From: Iris pallida
Taxonomy: Eukaryota > Streptophyta > Magnoliopsida > Asparagales > Iridaceae
Direction: 5' to 3'
Assembly (NCBI GenBank): GCA_029216955.1
Contig: JANAVB010007000.1
Span: 1,759,200 to 1,823,199, forward strand
Length of the DNA: 64,000 nucleotides
Position numbers and translations under genes: made by a program
Shown: piece by piece, positions 17,759-29,280 of the stretch
Layout of the letters: each line of letters opens with the position of its first letter
Position numbering within the stretch: position 1 is the first letter of the stretch
The notes under the pieces: model-generated
What the model was told of the DNA's origin: nothing
Databases searched by the model: none
Seen by the model: the letters and a program-made list of their open reading frames with translations, nothing else

Positions 17759-19069
17759 ATGACTCTACACAGCGGACACACCTCTACCCTAGCTATCACA
17801 TCTGGTGATGCAACTTCCCAGGAAGAACAGGTTTCCCCAATGACCCCGGTGACACCGTATCAGCTAGAGTCACAACAGAATACCGCGAACCCATCGACGG
17901 TGCAGCAGGAAGCCCAATTGCCTCCAGTCAGCCAGGTTGAGCCAACTACTACAGTACCCCCAGGAGAGACTGCACCATCACCTTTTCCTCAGCAGTTTTC
18001 ACCACAGCCCGGACCCCAACTGCCTCCACTTCCGACTGATGCGGACCCGACCACTCAGTTTATGTATGCTATGCTACAATCTCAGTGGCAACAAATGGAA
18101 CTGATGAGGCAGAGTATGATGACCTACTTAGCTAGACCTCCACCTCCAGCCCTGGTACCAGATCCAACTCCAGCTCCACAACCATATCTGGGCTCCATCG
18201 GAGACTTCATCGACATGGGTCCTAAGAAATTTAAGGGTACCGAGGGTCCCTTAGAAGTTTCCGCATGGCTTATCAGCACAGAGAAATACTTGAAGGCATC
18301 CCAGTTGCCAGCACATGATTGGATGACAGCTGTCGACTTACTCTTAGAAGATAATGCTCATCACTGGTGGAAGGCTGAAGAGAGGCGACTGGGCACTAGA
18401 ATCCCATGGAAGCAGTTCTACGACCTATTCTATGAGAGGTTTTTCCCCATCCACGTTCAAGACACTCTCTATGACCAGTTCATTCATCTGAAGCAAGGGA
18501 ACATGTCGGTAGATGAGTACGATGCAGAGTTCAGCCGTTTGAGTAGATTTGGTGAGACATTAATTCCGACAGAGCTGGAGAAGGCAAGGAGATTCCACCA
18601 GGGGCTCATACCAGAACTTAAGACTTTCACTACTACCCAGTCTCGAGTCTCTCATGCAGCCGTCTTGGTGGAAGCACGTACCCAGGAGCTTCTTCGCAAG
18701 GAACAGCAGGCACAGAGGCGCCCCACACCGGTAGCTGCACCAGTTAGGGCGACTCAAGGTGGACCAACCAGGAGGCCTATAGGGAAGTACCAGCAGAGGC
18801 CCACACCCTATCAGAAGCCCACCTGCAACTACTGCGGGAAGAAGGGCCATATTCGAGATGGATGTCGGATTCGTCTCGGCTTATGCTTGAGGTGCGGATC
18901 GGAACAACACAGGCTTATCGATTGCCCCGAGCCGTCAAGGCAAGGGCAAGCATTTGCCATGGCTGTGATAAACCCCCATCCTGAGATTAGAGATCTGGCA
19001 GGTATTATCCTACTTATACCCTTAATTTTTATTTATTCATGGCTTAGCATTGAGCAATACATTCAGTAA
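17759..19069 (+). CDS. gag: TG2 Gag polyprotein, intact
   Basis: A 436-residue open frame starting at the first ATG after the primer-binding region. Residues 1-140 are rich in Pro, Gln and Thr and probably disordered. Residues about 150-310 match the Retrotrans_gag type of capsid (motifs WL...E, HHWW, DLFYERFFP, EF.RLSRF, RFHQGL). Two zinc knuckles follow: C356-X2-C359-X4-H364-X4-C369 and C376-X2-C379-X4-H384-X4-C389. Gag would form the cytoplasmic particle and bind element RNA. No protease or RT follows. The last 23 residues are strongly hydrophobic, unusual for Gag; they begin where CAG/GTATT (GT at 19002) resembles a 5' splice site, so the tail may be intron read-through. No lesion is visible, unlike every other retroelement gene here. 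Confidence 0.9.
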   Translation: MTLHSGHTSTLAITSGDATSQEEQVSPMTPVTPYQLESQQNTANPSTVQQEAQLPPVSQVEPTTTVPPGETAPSPFPQQFSPQPGPQLPPLPTDADPTTQFMYAMLQSQWQQMELMRQSMMTYLARPPPPALVPDPTPAPQPYLGSIGDFIDMGPKKFKGTEGPLEVSAWLISTEKYLKASQLPAHDWMTAVDLLLEDNAHHWWKAEERRLGTRIPWKQFYDLFYERFFPIHVQDTLYDQFIHLKQGNMSVDEYDAEFSRLSRFGETLIPTELEKARRFHQGLIPELKTFTTTQSRVSHAAVLVEARTQELLRKEQQAQRRPTPVAAPVRATQGGPTRRPIGKYQQRPTPYQKPTCNYCGKKGHIRDGCRIRLGLCLRCGSEQHRLIDCPEPSRQGQAFAMAVINPHPEIRDLAGIILLIPLIFIYSWLSIEQYIQ

Positions 19070-19267
19070 CTTAGGCAACATGCATGAGCACTATCTGTGG
19101 TACCATTAGAAATATCATGACTATCTCCACCCTCATTACAAAGACCAAGTTACGAAAAGACTACTTGCTCTCCCGTAGTATTCAGCCTCACCATAGTCTT
19201 CCATTAAGAATTATGGTTATTTTCTTTTATATTAAGTGTTATATTAATTTCGAGGACAAAATTTCTA

Positions 19268-19281
19268 TAAGTTGGGTAAGA
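19268..19281 (+). promoter_or_regulatory. Polypurine tract of TG2
   Basis: TAAGTTGGGTAAGA directly before the 3' LTR, preceded by TTTCGAGGACAAAATT. It is less pure in purines than the TG1 tract. Confidence 0.6.
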
Positions 19282-20843
19282 TGTAAGCCCCCTAAATTTT
19301 CTACTATATTTTTATTATTTTATTCCATTTTTATTTTGGATTAATATTGATGGTTAAAAATAATAGTAATAATAATATGTTATGTGATTTATTATGATGT
19401 TGCATTTTAATAAGCTTATAAAGTAATAAATATTAAATATACTAAATTATACATGGGGAAAATAGTTTTCCTCTATTTTTGAATTATTTAGAAAATTTTA
19501 TACTATATTGCAAAAACATATACTACTATACCTAGTATATGAAAAATACTAATTTTTACTAATAATAGATTTCTTTATCTAAATAAATAAATATATATAT
19601 ATATTTAAAAGCATTGTAAAATTTTGTATAAATATATGTTTAAGAATTTGAGTTTTTATTTAAGAGTTAATTTATATTATTGGTATTAATAGATTAATAT
19701 TGAGATTTTTATATATATACTGTAAAAAAAAAAAAAAAGAGAGAGAGAGAGAAGCAACCGCGCAGCACTGTTCAGTGAACAGTGCTGCCAATATCCCGAC
19801 TATAGGAAACCGCAGCAAATTTTTGTGTTGGTGTTATAATTGTATTAAGACCCAACCCAAGCCAACGTTAGCTAAGAGCCCGACCCCCTAATGCACAACC
19901 CGGCCCCAAGTGCAACATGCACTGTTGCTAAGCCCTTTGCAACTTAAGTCATTGCAGCAGCTACCAATGCTGCTAGAACCGACCCCATTAATAATAGCTA
20001 TGTATATTTAAGGCCCCCATGTGCTTCTAAGACCCAAACCCACATGCTGGTTGCTCCCTTGATCCCGAGCCCCAGCTTCCCTTTCCGCGAACTGCAAAGA
20101 GATGATGGAAGCAGATTCTTGAACAAAACCACGCGAATCTTTTTTGAAACTCCTTGTTCCTATCAAATCCCAAATTGATTCTCTACGGGATTGATTCAAA
20201 AACGAGATTAAATCGAAATTTAATTCGATTATCGATCGGAAACTTAACTTCGGCCTATAGGTTCAGCCGATCGGGAATTTTCCAAACTCCTCTCAAATTT
20301 CGACTAATCTCGCGCATCGAAGACTTCCCTCCAACACCCCACGTCCCTACGGCAGCCTGACGCCGCCCTCGACCGCCTGACACGGCCGTACGACGCCAGA
20401 GTAGACGTCGGACCGAGCCCAAAATAGGGCACCCTGTTTTCGAGCCTCGCCAGGTACTCACGTTCCTCCCAATTTTTTTGCAATTCTACTCGATAAGTTT
20501 TCGATCTAGAAGATCCTAGGTAAAGCCAATATAACCCTCTAGATATCCCATCAACTGGATTGGGATATAACGCGTCGATCAGTTGGAAAAATCGACGCCA
20601 AGTTGATGAAAAACCCACTGTGTATGGGATAAAATTCTGACCTCAAGTAACCCTGTTTTGAGATGATTTTCAACCAATCTAGCAAAGGTTTTGGAAATTT
20701 TTTTTGAACAACAATTTAGCCAACATATAGGACTTCAATTCCCTTCTTTCAGTTTAATTTTTCATTCCCTGTACGCAAAGAATCTTGACTTCAAAGTTGA
20801 GAAAAAAATTGGATTTAAAACAGTGAAATTTCAATAAAACTTC

Positions 20844-21380
20844 CCGATACGGCGTGCGCCCCGACAAACCGGGCGACGTGGTCGTGTACTATACGCATCG
20901 AAAGGCGCGTATGGATGTTACCGACGTGTGGGAACTGACGGAACTCGATTTCGTTGTGTGTGCGCGACGAAATCAGTGCGTATCCGTCGAAATACCCCCG
21001 TATCGACGTTTTGCAAACTTTATCATAACTTTGTGCACGTTCGTCGTATCGAGACGAAACTTGCACCATCAGGACCGTATCATTTTTCTGGTCCTGTATG
21101 CCAAGTTTGGTCCGATTCTGAGAAGGTCAAATCGGAACGCCTTTTTGGCGGGCCCGCGACCCACTCAAACGGGCAATTTTGTGCACGGCTCATCGGAATC
21201 CAAAACTGGACATACCGTTGAGTTCCTCTCCTCAAACTGAATCCGTAGACATGTAGTTTGATGACTTTAGAGACCATAGACTCTGGCACGCATTTCGGTG
21301 CAAAACGGGTCCAACGACGGACATCGTTTTGACCCGAAATTACGATTTTACCCCTGTTCCAGAGTTAGACTTTTGGACAA
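20844..21380 (+). other. Shared leader block, copy in TG2 3' LTR
   Basis: Same block as 14944-15480, with scattered substitutions and no visible indels. Confidence 0.75.
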
Positions 21381-22238
21381 GCATTTTCTAGGTATTTCTT
21401 TTATGCCAAATATGTTCGTGATGTTTATTTCATCATCCGAGGTCGTTCGTAAAAGTTGGCTTTCAGTGGTTCCCTATTCTGACGATTTGAGTTACCAGGC
21501 GTTGCCATTCTGCACACTACCTCCAGGCAAGATACCTTGCCACCAACTGTTTATTTATTTTAGCTCATATTTCATGCATTATTCATTATTTTCTTTATGC
21601 AAAATAAACTGTGATACATGGCTTACCTGTTAGAACTTACTGTTCATTTATATTCCTGTTGTGTATTATTTTTCTTACATATTAAACCTAGATTCAAGGG
21701 ACCACCTTGGTGTGTTGCATTCATTGGCCTTGACACGTTGTAACACGAAGTTGTGTGTCACATGTAGAACACGGACATGCGTGACTGGCCGGCCACCGGT
21801 GCGTATAAGCCGTGCGATAGGAATAACCGCTAATAGAGGTTGCATGCTAGTTTGACTTAACGGTTATAGAGGTTCACTGTTGTGGATACAACATAGTAGG
21901 CATTGGGCGGGGAGGACAATTCCTTAGCGTATGGGCTTCGATGCACTTTCCCTTTTGTAACCCGTGAGCTCCGCCGAGACGTGGGTCAGATTACCCATGA
22001 TTACTGACGGCCACTGGTGATTCTGTGGAACATCGTGCTCTTACTGATGGGGCCTCTGGTGCCCAAGAGGGAACCATGCCGATCCTATTTAGCCAGCGCC
22101 TATATGCAGGAAGGATTATTCTTAACTACATTTCACTTAGAACGGTTAGGCACCTTTATCCGTTAGGTACGAGTACTTTTGGTTTGGGTACTTGTATCTG
22201 ACCGTGGCTTGGAACAATAACTTGTCGCGGATTAGTCC

Positions 22239-22273
22239 GTCACATCTTGTCCTTGTTTGGTTGTAGGTGTGAC
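22239..22273 (+). other. Constant-loop hairpin B, TG2 3' LTR
   Basis: Stem and loop identical to 16340-16374. Confidence 0.75.
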
Positions 22274-22366
22274 TTACTACTTCGATGAGAAGGTATTGAA
22301 CCTTGTTGGGGTCCGGATACCATATTGGATTCATGGCATGGAAAGATACGTCACCGTGAATTAGTT

Positions 22367-22403
22367 TACCATCTCCTGTCCTTGTTTGGTTGGGGGGATG
22401 GTA
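22367..22403 (+). other. Constant-loop hairpin C, TG2 3' LTR
   Basis: As 16468-16504 but with one more stem pair: A to G opposite C beside the loop. Confidence 0.7.
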
Positions 22404-22978
22404 CGCTCGTTCAGTAGGTGTGTATTGGACCATGTTATGATCTGATTTTACTTATTCTTATTGAGCAATATTTATTCAGTTTATGTGGCATGTTCTTTTT
22501 TGTATCTTGTTACGTCCCTCTGAGGACCTGGTGATCTCTCCAGGTATAGGTGTGCAGGACTTTCCGCAGGAGTATGGCTCCGGTATAGACTCATCCTTCA
22601 CGCTCGAGCGAGTTGTACCTTCCGATCACAGCTGTCCCTATTGGGTCGAGGAGCCTATTTAGTCATCATTTCTTATTCTATTTCTCTTAGAGGTTGGACT
22701 CTATTTTCCTTCAGTTTATTTTAGTACCGGTAGTGGATTTGTCTCCGCCCGGTCAACAGTTACATTTTGACATTTACTTTGATTCGTGAGATACCATTTC
22801 TTTATATTTACTGTGGATAAGATATAGCTTTTACCTGTGACTGTTTGTTATTATTATTCACAATACAGCTTATGTGTATATTCGAGATTTCCATATATTG
22901 GAGTATATCTCGTATATATGCAGCTGGCATGCTTCGTTCCTAGTCCTACGTATTTTGGGACTGGGGCGTTACACCCGA

Positions 22979-24792
22979 GTACACGGCCGATATCAAAAGT
23001 GCCTTATCTAATGGCTCCAGTAGAACTGAAGGAACTGAAGGTACAATTACAAGAGTTGCTAGAACGCGGATTTATTTGCCCTAGCGTCTCTCCATGGAGA
23101 GCTCCCGTACTGTTTGTGAAAAAGAAGGATGGATCGATGCGGCTATGCATCGACTATCGTGAACTCAACAACGCGACCGTGCGGAACAAGTATCCCTTGC
23201 CATGAATCGATGACTTATTTGACCAACTGCAAGGCGCGTCAATATTTTCAAAAATCGATCTTCGTTCAGGCTATCATCAGTTGAAGATTAAGTCCGATGA
23301 CGTATCGAAGTTTGTTTTCCGCACTCGATATGGTCATTATGAATTCCTAGTCATGCCGTTCAGTTTGACGAATGCTCCAACCGCTTTTATGGATCTAATG
23401 AACCGAGTTTTTTGACCCAAAATCGATAAATTTGTAGTCGTGTTTATCGACGATATCCTTATCTACTCAAAGAATCGAGAAGAGCATGCAGAATACTTAA
23501 AGACGGTATTGCAGAATCAGCGTGAAAATAAATTATATGCCAAGCGGAGTAAATACAAGTTTTGGATGAGTAGTGTGACATTCCTCGGACATGTAATCTC
23601 TGCCGAAGGCTTCGCAGTGGACCCAAAGAAGATTGAAGCGGTGGTAGATTGGAAATGACCTACCTCGGCTAACAACATTCGAAGTTTCCTGGGCTTAGCA
23701 GACTACTACCGGAGATTCGTGCGGAGCTTTTTAAAACTAGCGTCGCCTCTGACTCGCCTCACCCAGAAGGGAGTAGTATTTGAATGGAGTGACGACTTTG
23801 AATCCAGCTTTCAAGAGTTGAAGCAACGGCTCGTCTCAGCTCTAATCACTGCACTTCCAAATGGTCCAGAAGGCTTTCAGATATTCAGTGACGTATCGGG
23901 AACTGGCCTCGGGTGCATACTCATGCAGAGAGATAAAGTCATCTCCTACGTTTCACGGCAGTTAAAGCAGCACGAGAAAAACTATCCGACGCATGACCTA
24001 GAATTAGCGGCGATCGTGTTTGCATTGAAACTCTGGCGACACTACCTCTATGGTATGGCTTGTAGAATCTACACAGATCATAAAAGCCTGAAATACTTGT
24101 TTACGCAACGAGAACTCAACTTACGGCAACGATGTTGGCTCAAACTCATAAAAGATTACAAGCTAACGATCGAGTACACGCCGGTCAAGGGAAACGTTGT
24201 AGTCGACATGCTGAGCAGAATGTTTATGGGATCACTGGCTATAAATAATGAGATACGACGAGACCTTGAAGCGATAGGTATCAAACTCGGAATTGAGTAT
24301 CGACACCTGCAACTAGCTCAGTTGAAGCTAGGGTCGAGCCTGCTTAGCAAAATAAAGACCGCATAGAAAGATGATTCATTCCTAAAGAAGATGCGCGAGC
24401 TGATTTCAACAGGAAGGGCGACTGACTTTGCGGAAGACGGAGACGGGACAATAGGACTAAAAGGAAGGCTCTGCACTCCTGAAACTGTCAAACTCAGAAA
24501 AAAAATTCTGATGGAGGCATATTATGCGAAGTACTCGTTACACCCTGGAAGGACCAAGATGTATAAGGACTTGCGCACAAACTTTTGATGGCACGACATG
24601 AAGAAAGACACAGCTACTTTCGTGTCGCAGTGCATGGCGTGTCAGCAAGTGAAGGCCGAACACCAAAGGCGAGGCGGAGAGCTGCAGAACCTCGCCATTC
24701 CTGAGTGTAAGTAGGACAACATCTCGATGGATTTCATTGTGGGATTTTCGAAGACGTCATGGAAGAATGATGCAATTTGGGTCATTGTTGAT
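22979..24792 (+). pseudogene. pol: Host element H: reverse transcriptase, RNase H and integrase zinc finger (middle fragment)
   Basis: Resumes the frame lost at 13393. RT is clear: start motif PISKVPY, then [16 protein letters not shown], and the catalytic box FIDD at 23443-23454. RNase H follows with FSD, DLELAA and YTDHKSL carrying its acidic residues (about 23890-24100). The integrase HHCC finger is at 24530-24670 (HPG...CMACQ), but the expected first His is Tyr. The integrase core starts with MDF near 24729. In-frame stops at 23203-23205, 23413-23415, 23656-23658, 24364-24366, 24586-24588 and about 24713 kill it. Several stand where the family has Arg or Trp. These enzymes would copy RNA to DNA and integrate it; this copy cannot. 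Cut at 24792 by solo LTR SL. Confidence 0.92.
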
Positions 24793-25324
24793 TGTCACGG
24801 CCCGCTCCCGCTTTTCGGGATACGAGTGCGTGTCCAAGCCAGCCTCCGCCAAAGAGTCGATGGTAGAACGATGTCTAGACTACAATGCTCATAGTCACAA
24901 TAAATTTTCATTCACAAAACTAAACTGAATACAATATTCACAAGTTTTACATTTTCAGAAAAAATATAAACTCTTCACAATTTTTGGAAATGACTACAAC
25001 TCATCTATCTAGCTAATCTCTAAGTTTTGGCCTGCAAATACACCCGTCTCCCCAATGTTAAGCGTAGTCGCGGCTAAACTGAAAAATATTGGGTTACCCA
25101 GTCAGGATGGAATGAGTACAATTCTTTGAATGCAGTTTCAATATATGAAAACGACTATAAAACAGAGGTTAGCCTTTAAATATATGATTTGAAAATAAAT
25201 AAAGAAAGACAGAAGAAAACTACACATATTGTTGGACAGTAAATGAAATAACAAAAGAAAATACTCTCTAAATGACTGAAGTACCTTTGATATGTGATCG
25301 GTCTCGGAACAATTACACGACACT

Positions 25325-25475
25325 GTCTACGATATCTACATTGTTTAATGTAACACTGTCTACACTGTATAATGCAATAATAAATTACTGTCTACACGGT
25401 ATAATGCAATAATAAATCACTGTCTACACAGTACAATACAATAATAAATCACTGTCTACACTGTATATACTGTAT
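25325..25475 (-). repeat. Short tandem repeat 'actgtctacac.gtataatgcaataataaat' in SL
   Basis: About four imperfect units of 30-38 bases, equivalent on the opposite strand to 44885-45010 in LD1. Confidence 0.7.
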
Positions 25476-25775
25476 AAGGTCAGATCACATATCCTTGATA
25501 ATTCACCTCTCCGACACGATGAAATATAACAAAACATAAAAGACGAAAATTACATATCTATTGACTAACAATAAGGTATAGTAAAGATCAATATCGAAAA
25601 CAAACTTGAGGTCCTTTGCTGGTGAGATCGATAATACCATTACGTCCTAGATAGATCGATTCTCTAGGGTTGATGTGGAGGAGTTCAGACTCGGCAAAGA
25701 AAGTAGGGAATATGGTTAGACATAATCGTGAACGATATAATCTAAGAGGGAATTTAAAAGGGAATTTGCTCAATA

Positions 25776-25777
<2 letters not shown>

Positions 25778-25846
<69 letters not shown>
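25778..25846. repeat. (AT)n microsatellite in SL
   Basis: Uninterrupted AT run of about 69 bases. The ORF across it (25670-25909) is an artefact. Confidence 0.95.
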
Positions 25847-25850
<4 letters not shown>

Positions 25851-26334
25851 TTATAATAATATTCTTATCCTATCTAGAAACTATATTCTACCAGTTAAAA
25901 TACTTTTAGATAACTATTTCGAAAATGTACAATAATTAACTTAAGGTTAAACCCTAATAAAGACGTATTTAAATATAATAATATTTTTTAGAATTATCTA
26001 TAATATATAGATTAAAAACTACAAAATTAAGATAAATAATATTAATATTAATAATTAGCACTAGTATAGCAGTATATATGTATATATCTATAAAATACTA
26101 CACTTATAAGAAATTATCCTTTTCCTTTAGTCCGGCCTTAATGGCCCAACTTCCATTAAAATATATAAGCCGAATACTACGTATATATAATGATGAAGTA
26201 CGTATATAAAATGACACATAAACTGCATAAATATATAATCATTTATTTAAACACTAAAGAATTATGCTTGTTATAGAAAATCATAACCCATATCTATATA
26301 TATCTAAAAAAATAATTATTTAAGTAATTGAGTT

Positions 26335-26335
<1 letters not shown>

Positions 26336-26423
<88 letters not shown>
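26336..26423. repeat. (AT)n microsatellite in SL
   Basis: Uninterrupted AT run of about 88 bases. Confidence 0.95.
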
Positions 26424-26426
<3 letters not shown>

Positions 26427-26639
26427 CCTATAGCATTTCCCATATAATGCATATATATAAACCACTATACTTAAATATATATTATATGGTAACATACTAA
26501 GTTATGTATAACATGTAGCTTATGTATAACCTTTTAAATATATAAAATCAATTATAGATACTTATAAAATTATTTGTACTATACAAGTTTACCACCATTA
26601 TGCATATTTACGTAATATAGGCATGAAAAGAACCATTAT

Positions 26640-27295
26640 GAAACGTAATAGTACCTATGCAGGAAGCTACAGCTGTTGTTGGGCTGCTTCTTCTTTCCAG
26701 GAAGAAATATGTATTCGATAGCTAAGGTGGCCGACGACAAGAAGGGCTTGCGCGTCGCCTTCTGGTGTCATCGCAGTCGCAGTCGAGGATGCGACAGGCA
26801 GCAGTCCTCGACACTAGCGCTGGCATGGGGTCGTCGATTCAGTCAAATACTGACTGAACCCTCGCTGGAGGGGCCCGATGAGTGTGCCGCACCCGATCGG
26901 TCGACTCACGGACAGATCGATGTTCGGTGGTTGAACGATCCGTAAGGATTGGGTGGCATACGCCGCTAGTAGGAGACTCCTTGGCAGGCCATGCACGGCG
27001 CACCAGTTCTTGTACTGACGTCCGGGTGGGGTCAACGAGGAAGTTACCGGACTCAAGTGTACCGACCGGAGGTGGCTTGCACGATATATGGCTTTGTCGT
27101 CGCGACAGGGTGGTGCAGAGGCGAAAGGCTGGCCCGTCGTGGTGGTGACCATGGTGGTGCCGACAATGGTGGGGGTTGTGGAAGCCGTTGGTGGTTACTC
27201 CGGTGGCCGGGAAAGAGCAGGTTAGGGTTAAGGTGGTTCTATGAAGGAGCGGAAGATGTGGAAAATAAAGTGGGGTTCAGGCTTCGTCTCATGCT
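26640..27295 (-). other. GC-rich R/leader part of SL
   Basis: Markedly GC-richer than its surroundings. On the minus strand it lies just downstream of the TATA box at 27332-27340 and contains a 'ccctaacc' word like the leader start of LD1 (near 43540). Overlapping ORFs on both strands (26676-27341) share no known domain; they follow from base composition. Confidence 0.5.
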
Positions 27296-27331
27296 TTGCC
27301 GCTACATGAATCCCTCTCAGCTTCTTATTCT

Positions 27332-27340
27332 CCTTATATA
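27332..27340 (-). promoter_or_regulatory. TATA box, left arm (minus strand)
   Basis: TATATAAGGA read on the minus strand, about 40 bases before the SL leader. It would drive SL transcription leftward. Confidence 0.55.
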
Positions 27341-28210
27341 GCACATGTGCTAGGTTTACACGGAAGTGGGCTCACTATAGGTGGGCTTCCATTAAAATGC
27401 GGAGATGAAATCAGTGCCATTGAGTTGAACATGCATAGTACCAGCCAATATTTGGGTTTAGATAATAATGCTACCTATCCATTTTCAATTACAAAAGCGT
27501 AAATAGACTATAGGCCCTATTGACGCCAAATATTTAGTACTCCTCAACATACCTTTCACGTACTTATGGCCCAAATATGTAGGTACCATATTATATAGGC
27601 TGAAGCCATAAAGAAATTATATGTCATATATATAAACATATTGGTTCTAGATAAACAAGAATCTCATACTAGAAGGATTTTTAAAAGATATTAATATACC
27701 CTTACCCATGAAATATGCCACAACTGATTTTTTCTTATTTCAACTGATTTTTATTTGAAATAAGAAAACACAAGTAATTATTATTATTATTTGAGTTCTT
27801 TTTTTATTTGAAATAAGAAAAAATTAGTTGTGGCATATTTCATGGGTAAGGGTATATTAATATATTTTAAAATTCCTTCTAGTATGAGATTCTTGTTTAT
27901 CTAGAACCAATATGTTTATATATATGACATATAATTTCTGTATGGCTTCAGCCTATATAATATGGTACCTACATACTTGGGCCATAAGTACGTGAAAGGT
28001 ATGTTGAGGAGTAATAAATGTTTGGTGTCAACAGGGCCTATAGTCTATTTACGCTTTTGTAATCTAAAATGGGTAGGTAGCTTAATTATCTAAACCCAAA
28101 TATTGGCTGGTACTATGCATGTTCAACCCAATGGCACTGATTTCATCTCCGCATTATAATGGAAGCCCACCCATAGTGAGCCCACTTTCGTGTAAACCTA
28201 GCACATGTGC

Positions 28211-28218
28211 TATATAAG
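28211..28218 (+). promoter_or_regulatory. TATA box, right arm (plus strand)
   Basis: TATATAAG on the plus strand, the mirror copy of 27332-27340. It would drive transcription rightward into the H integrase remnant and TG1. Confidence 0.5.
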
Positions 28219-28255
28219 GAGAATAAGAAGCAGAGAGGGGTTCATATATGTTGAT

Positions 28256-28518
28256 AGATTGACCAAGTTGGCTCACTTCATCGCAATTAAAGTATGATGG
28301 AGCGTCAATCAGTTAGCGCAAATCTATATCGACGAGATTGTTCGACTACACGGGGTACCGGCCACAATAATTTCAGACAGAGACGGACTATTCCTATCAT
28401 ATATCTGGACGAGCCTGCAAGCGACGATGGGGACCAAACAAAAATTTAGTTCTGTATATCACCCCCATACAGACGGTCAGACGGAGAGGGTAAATCAAAT
28501 CTTAGTGGACATATTGCG
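28256..28518 (+). pseudogene. pol: Host element H: integrase catalytic core fragment
   Basis: Continues H integrase after SL. Motifs: VDRLTKLAHF, then RLHGVPATIISDRD carrying the second catalytic Asp, and YHPHTDGQTERVNQ carrying the catalytic Glu of the D-D-E core. A TGA interrupts it near 28292. TG1 insertion after 'ILR' (28518) splits the gene again. Confidence 0.9.
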
Positions 28519-28657
28519 TGTCACTCCCCAATCCCGGAATACGTAAATTTTTAATTTTTTTATGTATATGGTATCTGGCACCTGTATCTTTATTGTATTT
28601 ATCCTGTATTTGTAACTGGCCATGGCATGGAACAGTATCTCGTCGCGGATTAGTGTG

Positions 28658-28690
28658 CCACCCCTTGTCCTTGTCTAGTTGTAGGCGTGG
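28658..28690 (+). other. Constant-loop hairpin A, TG1 LTR1
   Basis: Stem CCACCCCT / AGGCGTGG (one C-C mismatch) with outer GTG/CAC; loop TGTCCTTGTCTAGTTGT, 17 nt. It lies upstream of the TATA-like box, so it would be transcribed only from the 3' LTR side. Confidence 0.7.
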
Positions 28691-28845
28691 TTCACTGTTT
28701 CGATGATAAGATTTCTGAACCGTGTTGTGGTTAGGATTTTATTTAATTAATTTAATTAGTTGTATCATGTAGCATTTAACATGTCATTGGTCATGTGGTT
28801 AAGAGCATACTTAAGCTTAGGGTTTCTTTGTGTCAACCCAACCCC

Positions 28846-28853
28846 TATATATA
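28846..28853 (+). promoter_or_regulatory. Putative TATA box, TG1 LTR1
   Basis: TATATATA followed by a CT-rich stretch (tttccacactttctctcctc) typical of a plant transcript start. Repeated in LTR2 near 34019 and LTR3 near 39225. Confidence 0.5.
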
Positions 28854-28916
28854 TTCTTTTCCACACTTTCTCTCCTCATTCACTCTTTCATTTATTTTCC
28901 TCAAGCAAACTTTTAG

Positions 28917-28931
28917 GCAAGTACATCTTGC
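28917..28931 (+). other. GCAAG/CTTGC hairpin in TG1 LTR1
   Basis: GCAAG-TACAT-CTTGC just downstream of the presumed start. Related to the TG2 and TG3 hairpins. Confidence 0.5.
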
Positions 28932-29280
28932 ACCAAATGGAAAATTATTACATTTTTATTTCTTGATTTTTCTTTGATATTATTTGTCTATATTGTTCTT
29001 CTCTTCATTCTCTACAAGTTTAGTTCTTGGATTTTTTGATTTTAATGGCTAGTTTGGTGTAGATCTAAGTTTCTAAAACTAGGGTTCTATGGGTTTTCAT
29101 GGTTTTGATCTATCAAACTTGGTTATTTTCGAAAACTAATGGTCCTATGTTGTAGGGAATTCAATTCTATCCAATTTTGACCTTTGAAAAGTTAGATTTC
29201 GACTTGTTTTGAGGAAGTTATGGCCAAAATAATATTTGGACATTTTCTATGTCATCTGCCCTGGTTTTGGCAGGGACGAT

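Larger units (their letters stand above)
13394..22973 (+). mobile_element. TG2: complete gag-only LTR retrotransposon (TR-GAG type)
   Basis: Complete element of 9580 bp: 5' LTR 13394-17074, internal 17075-19281, 3' LTR 19282-22973, with a perfect 5-bp target duplication CCCGA at 13389-13393 and 22974-22978. Both LTRs start TGTAAGCCCCC and end GTTACA. The internal region has a primer-binding site, one intact gag frame and a polypurine tract but no protease, RT or integrase, so it must depend on enzymes from another element. The two LTRs differ by only a percent or two in the parts I compared by eye, so insertion is fairly recent. It sits in the protease-RT linker of H. Confidence 0.9.
19282..22973 (+). 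repeat. TG2 3' LTR
   Basis: 3692 bp, near-identical to the 5' LTR. Small differences include a longer poly-A run near 19725, an 8-base gain near 20707 and a TATA box at 20003-20011. Confidence 0.9.
27305..28247. repeat. Long inverted repeat: promoter end of SL duplicated head to head
   Basis: Left arm about 27305-27735 and right arm about 27800-28247 are reverse complements over some 430 bases with only about 20 differences by eye, separated by a short spacer of about 65 bases that itself repeats 'tatttgaaataagaaaa'. Each arm carries TATATAAGGAGAATAAGAAG near its outer end. Confidence 0.9.
24793..28250 (-). mobile_element. SL: solo LTR in reverse orientation
   Basis: On the minus strand the element ends GTGACA at 24793, with U5-side DNA matching LD1 (compare 45420-45530 and the tandem repeats at 44885-45010). 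Flanks carry TTGAT at 24788-24792 and 28251-28255, and H integrase reads straight through once the insert is removed (V-I-V-D then R-L-T-K). No internal region or second LTR is seen, as expected after LTR-LTR recombination. Its sense-start end (28250) is not the usual TG; it is replaced by an inverted copy of its own promoter DNA. It lacks the shared leader block that LD1 has. Confidence 0.75.

Noticed and set aside
26676..27341. Overlapping ORFs in a GC-rich patch as a captured host gene
   Set aside because: Open on both strands with no domain; position just downstream of the SL TATA box shows it is LTR leader DNA.
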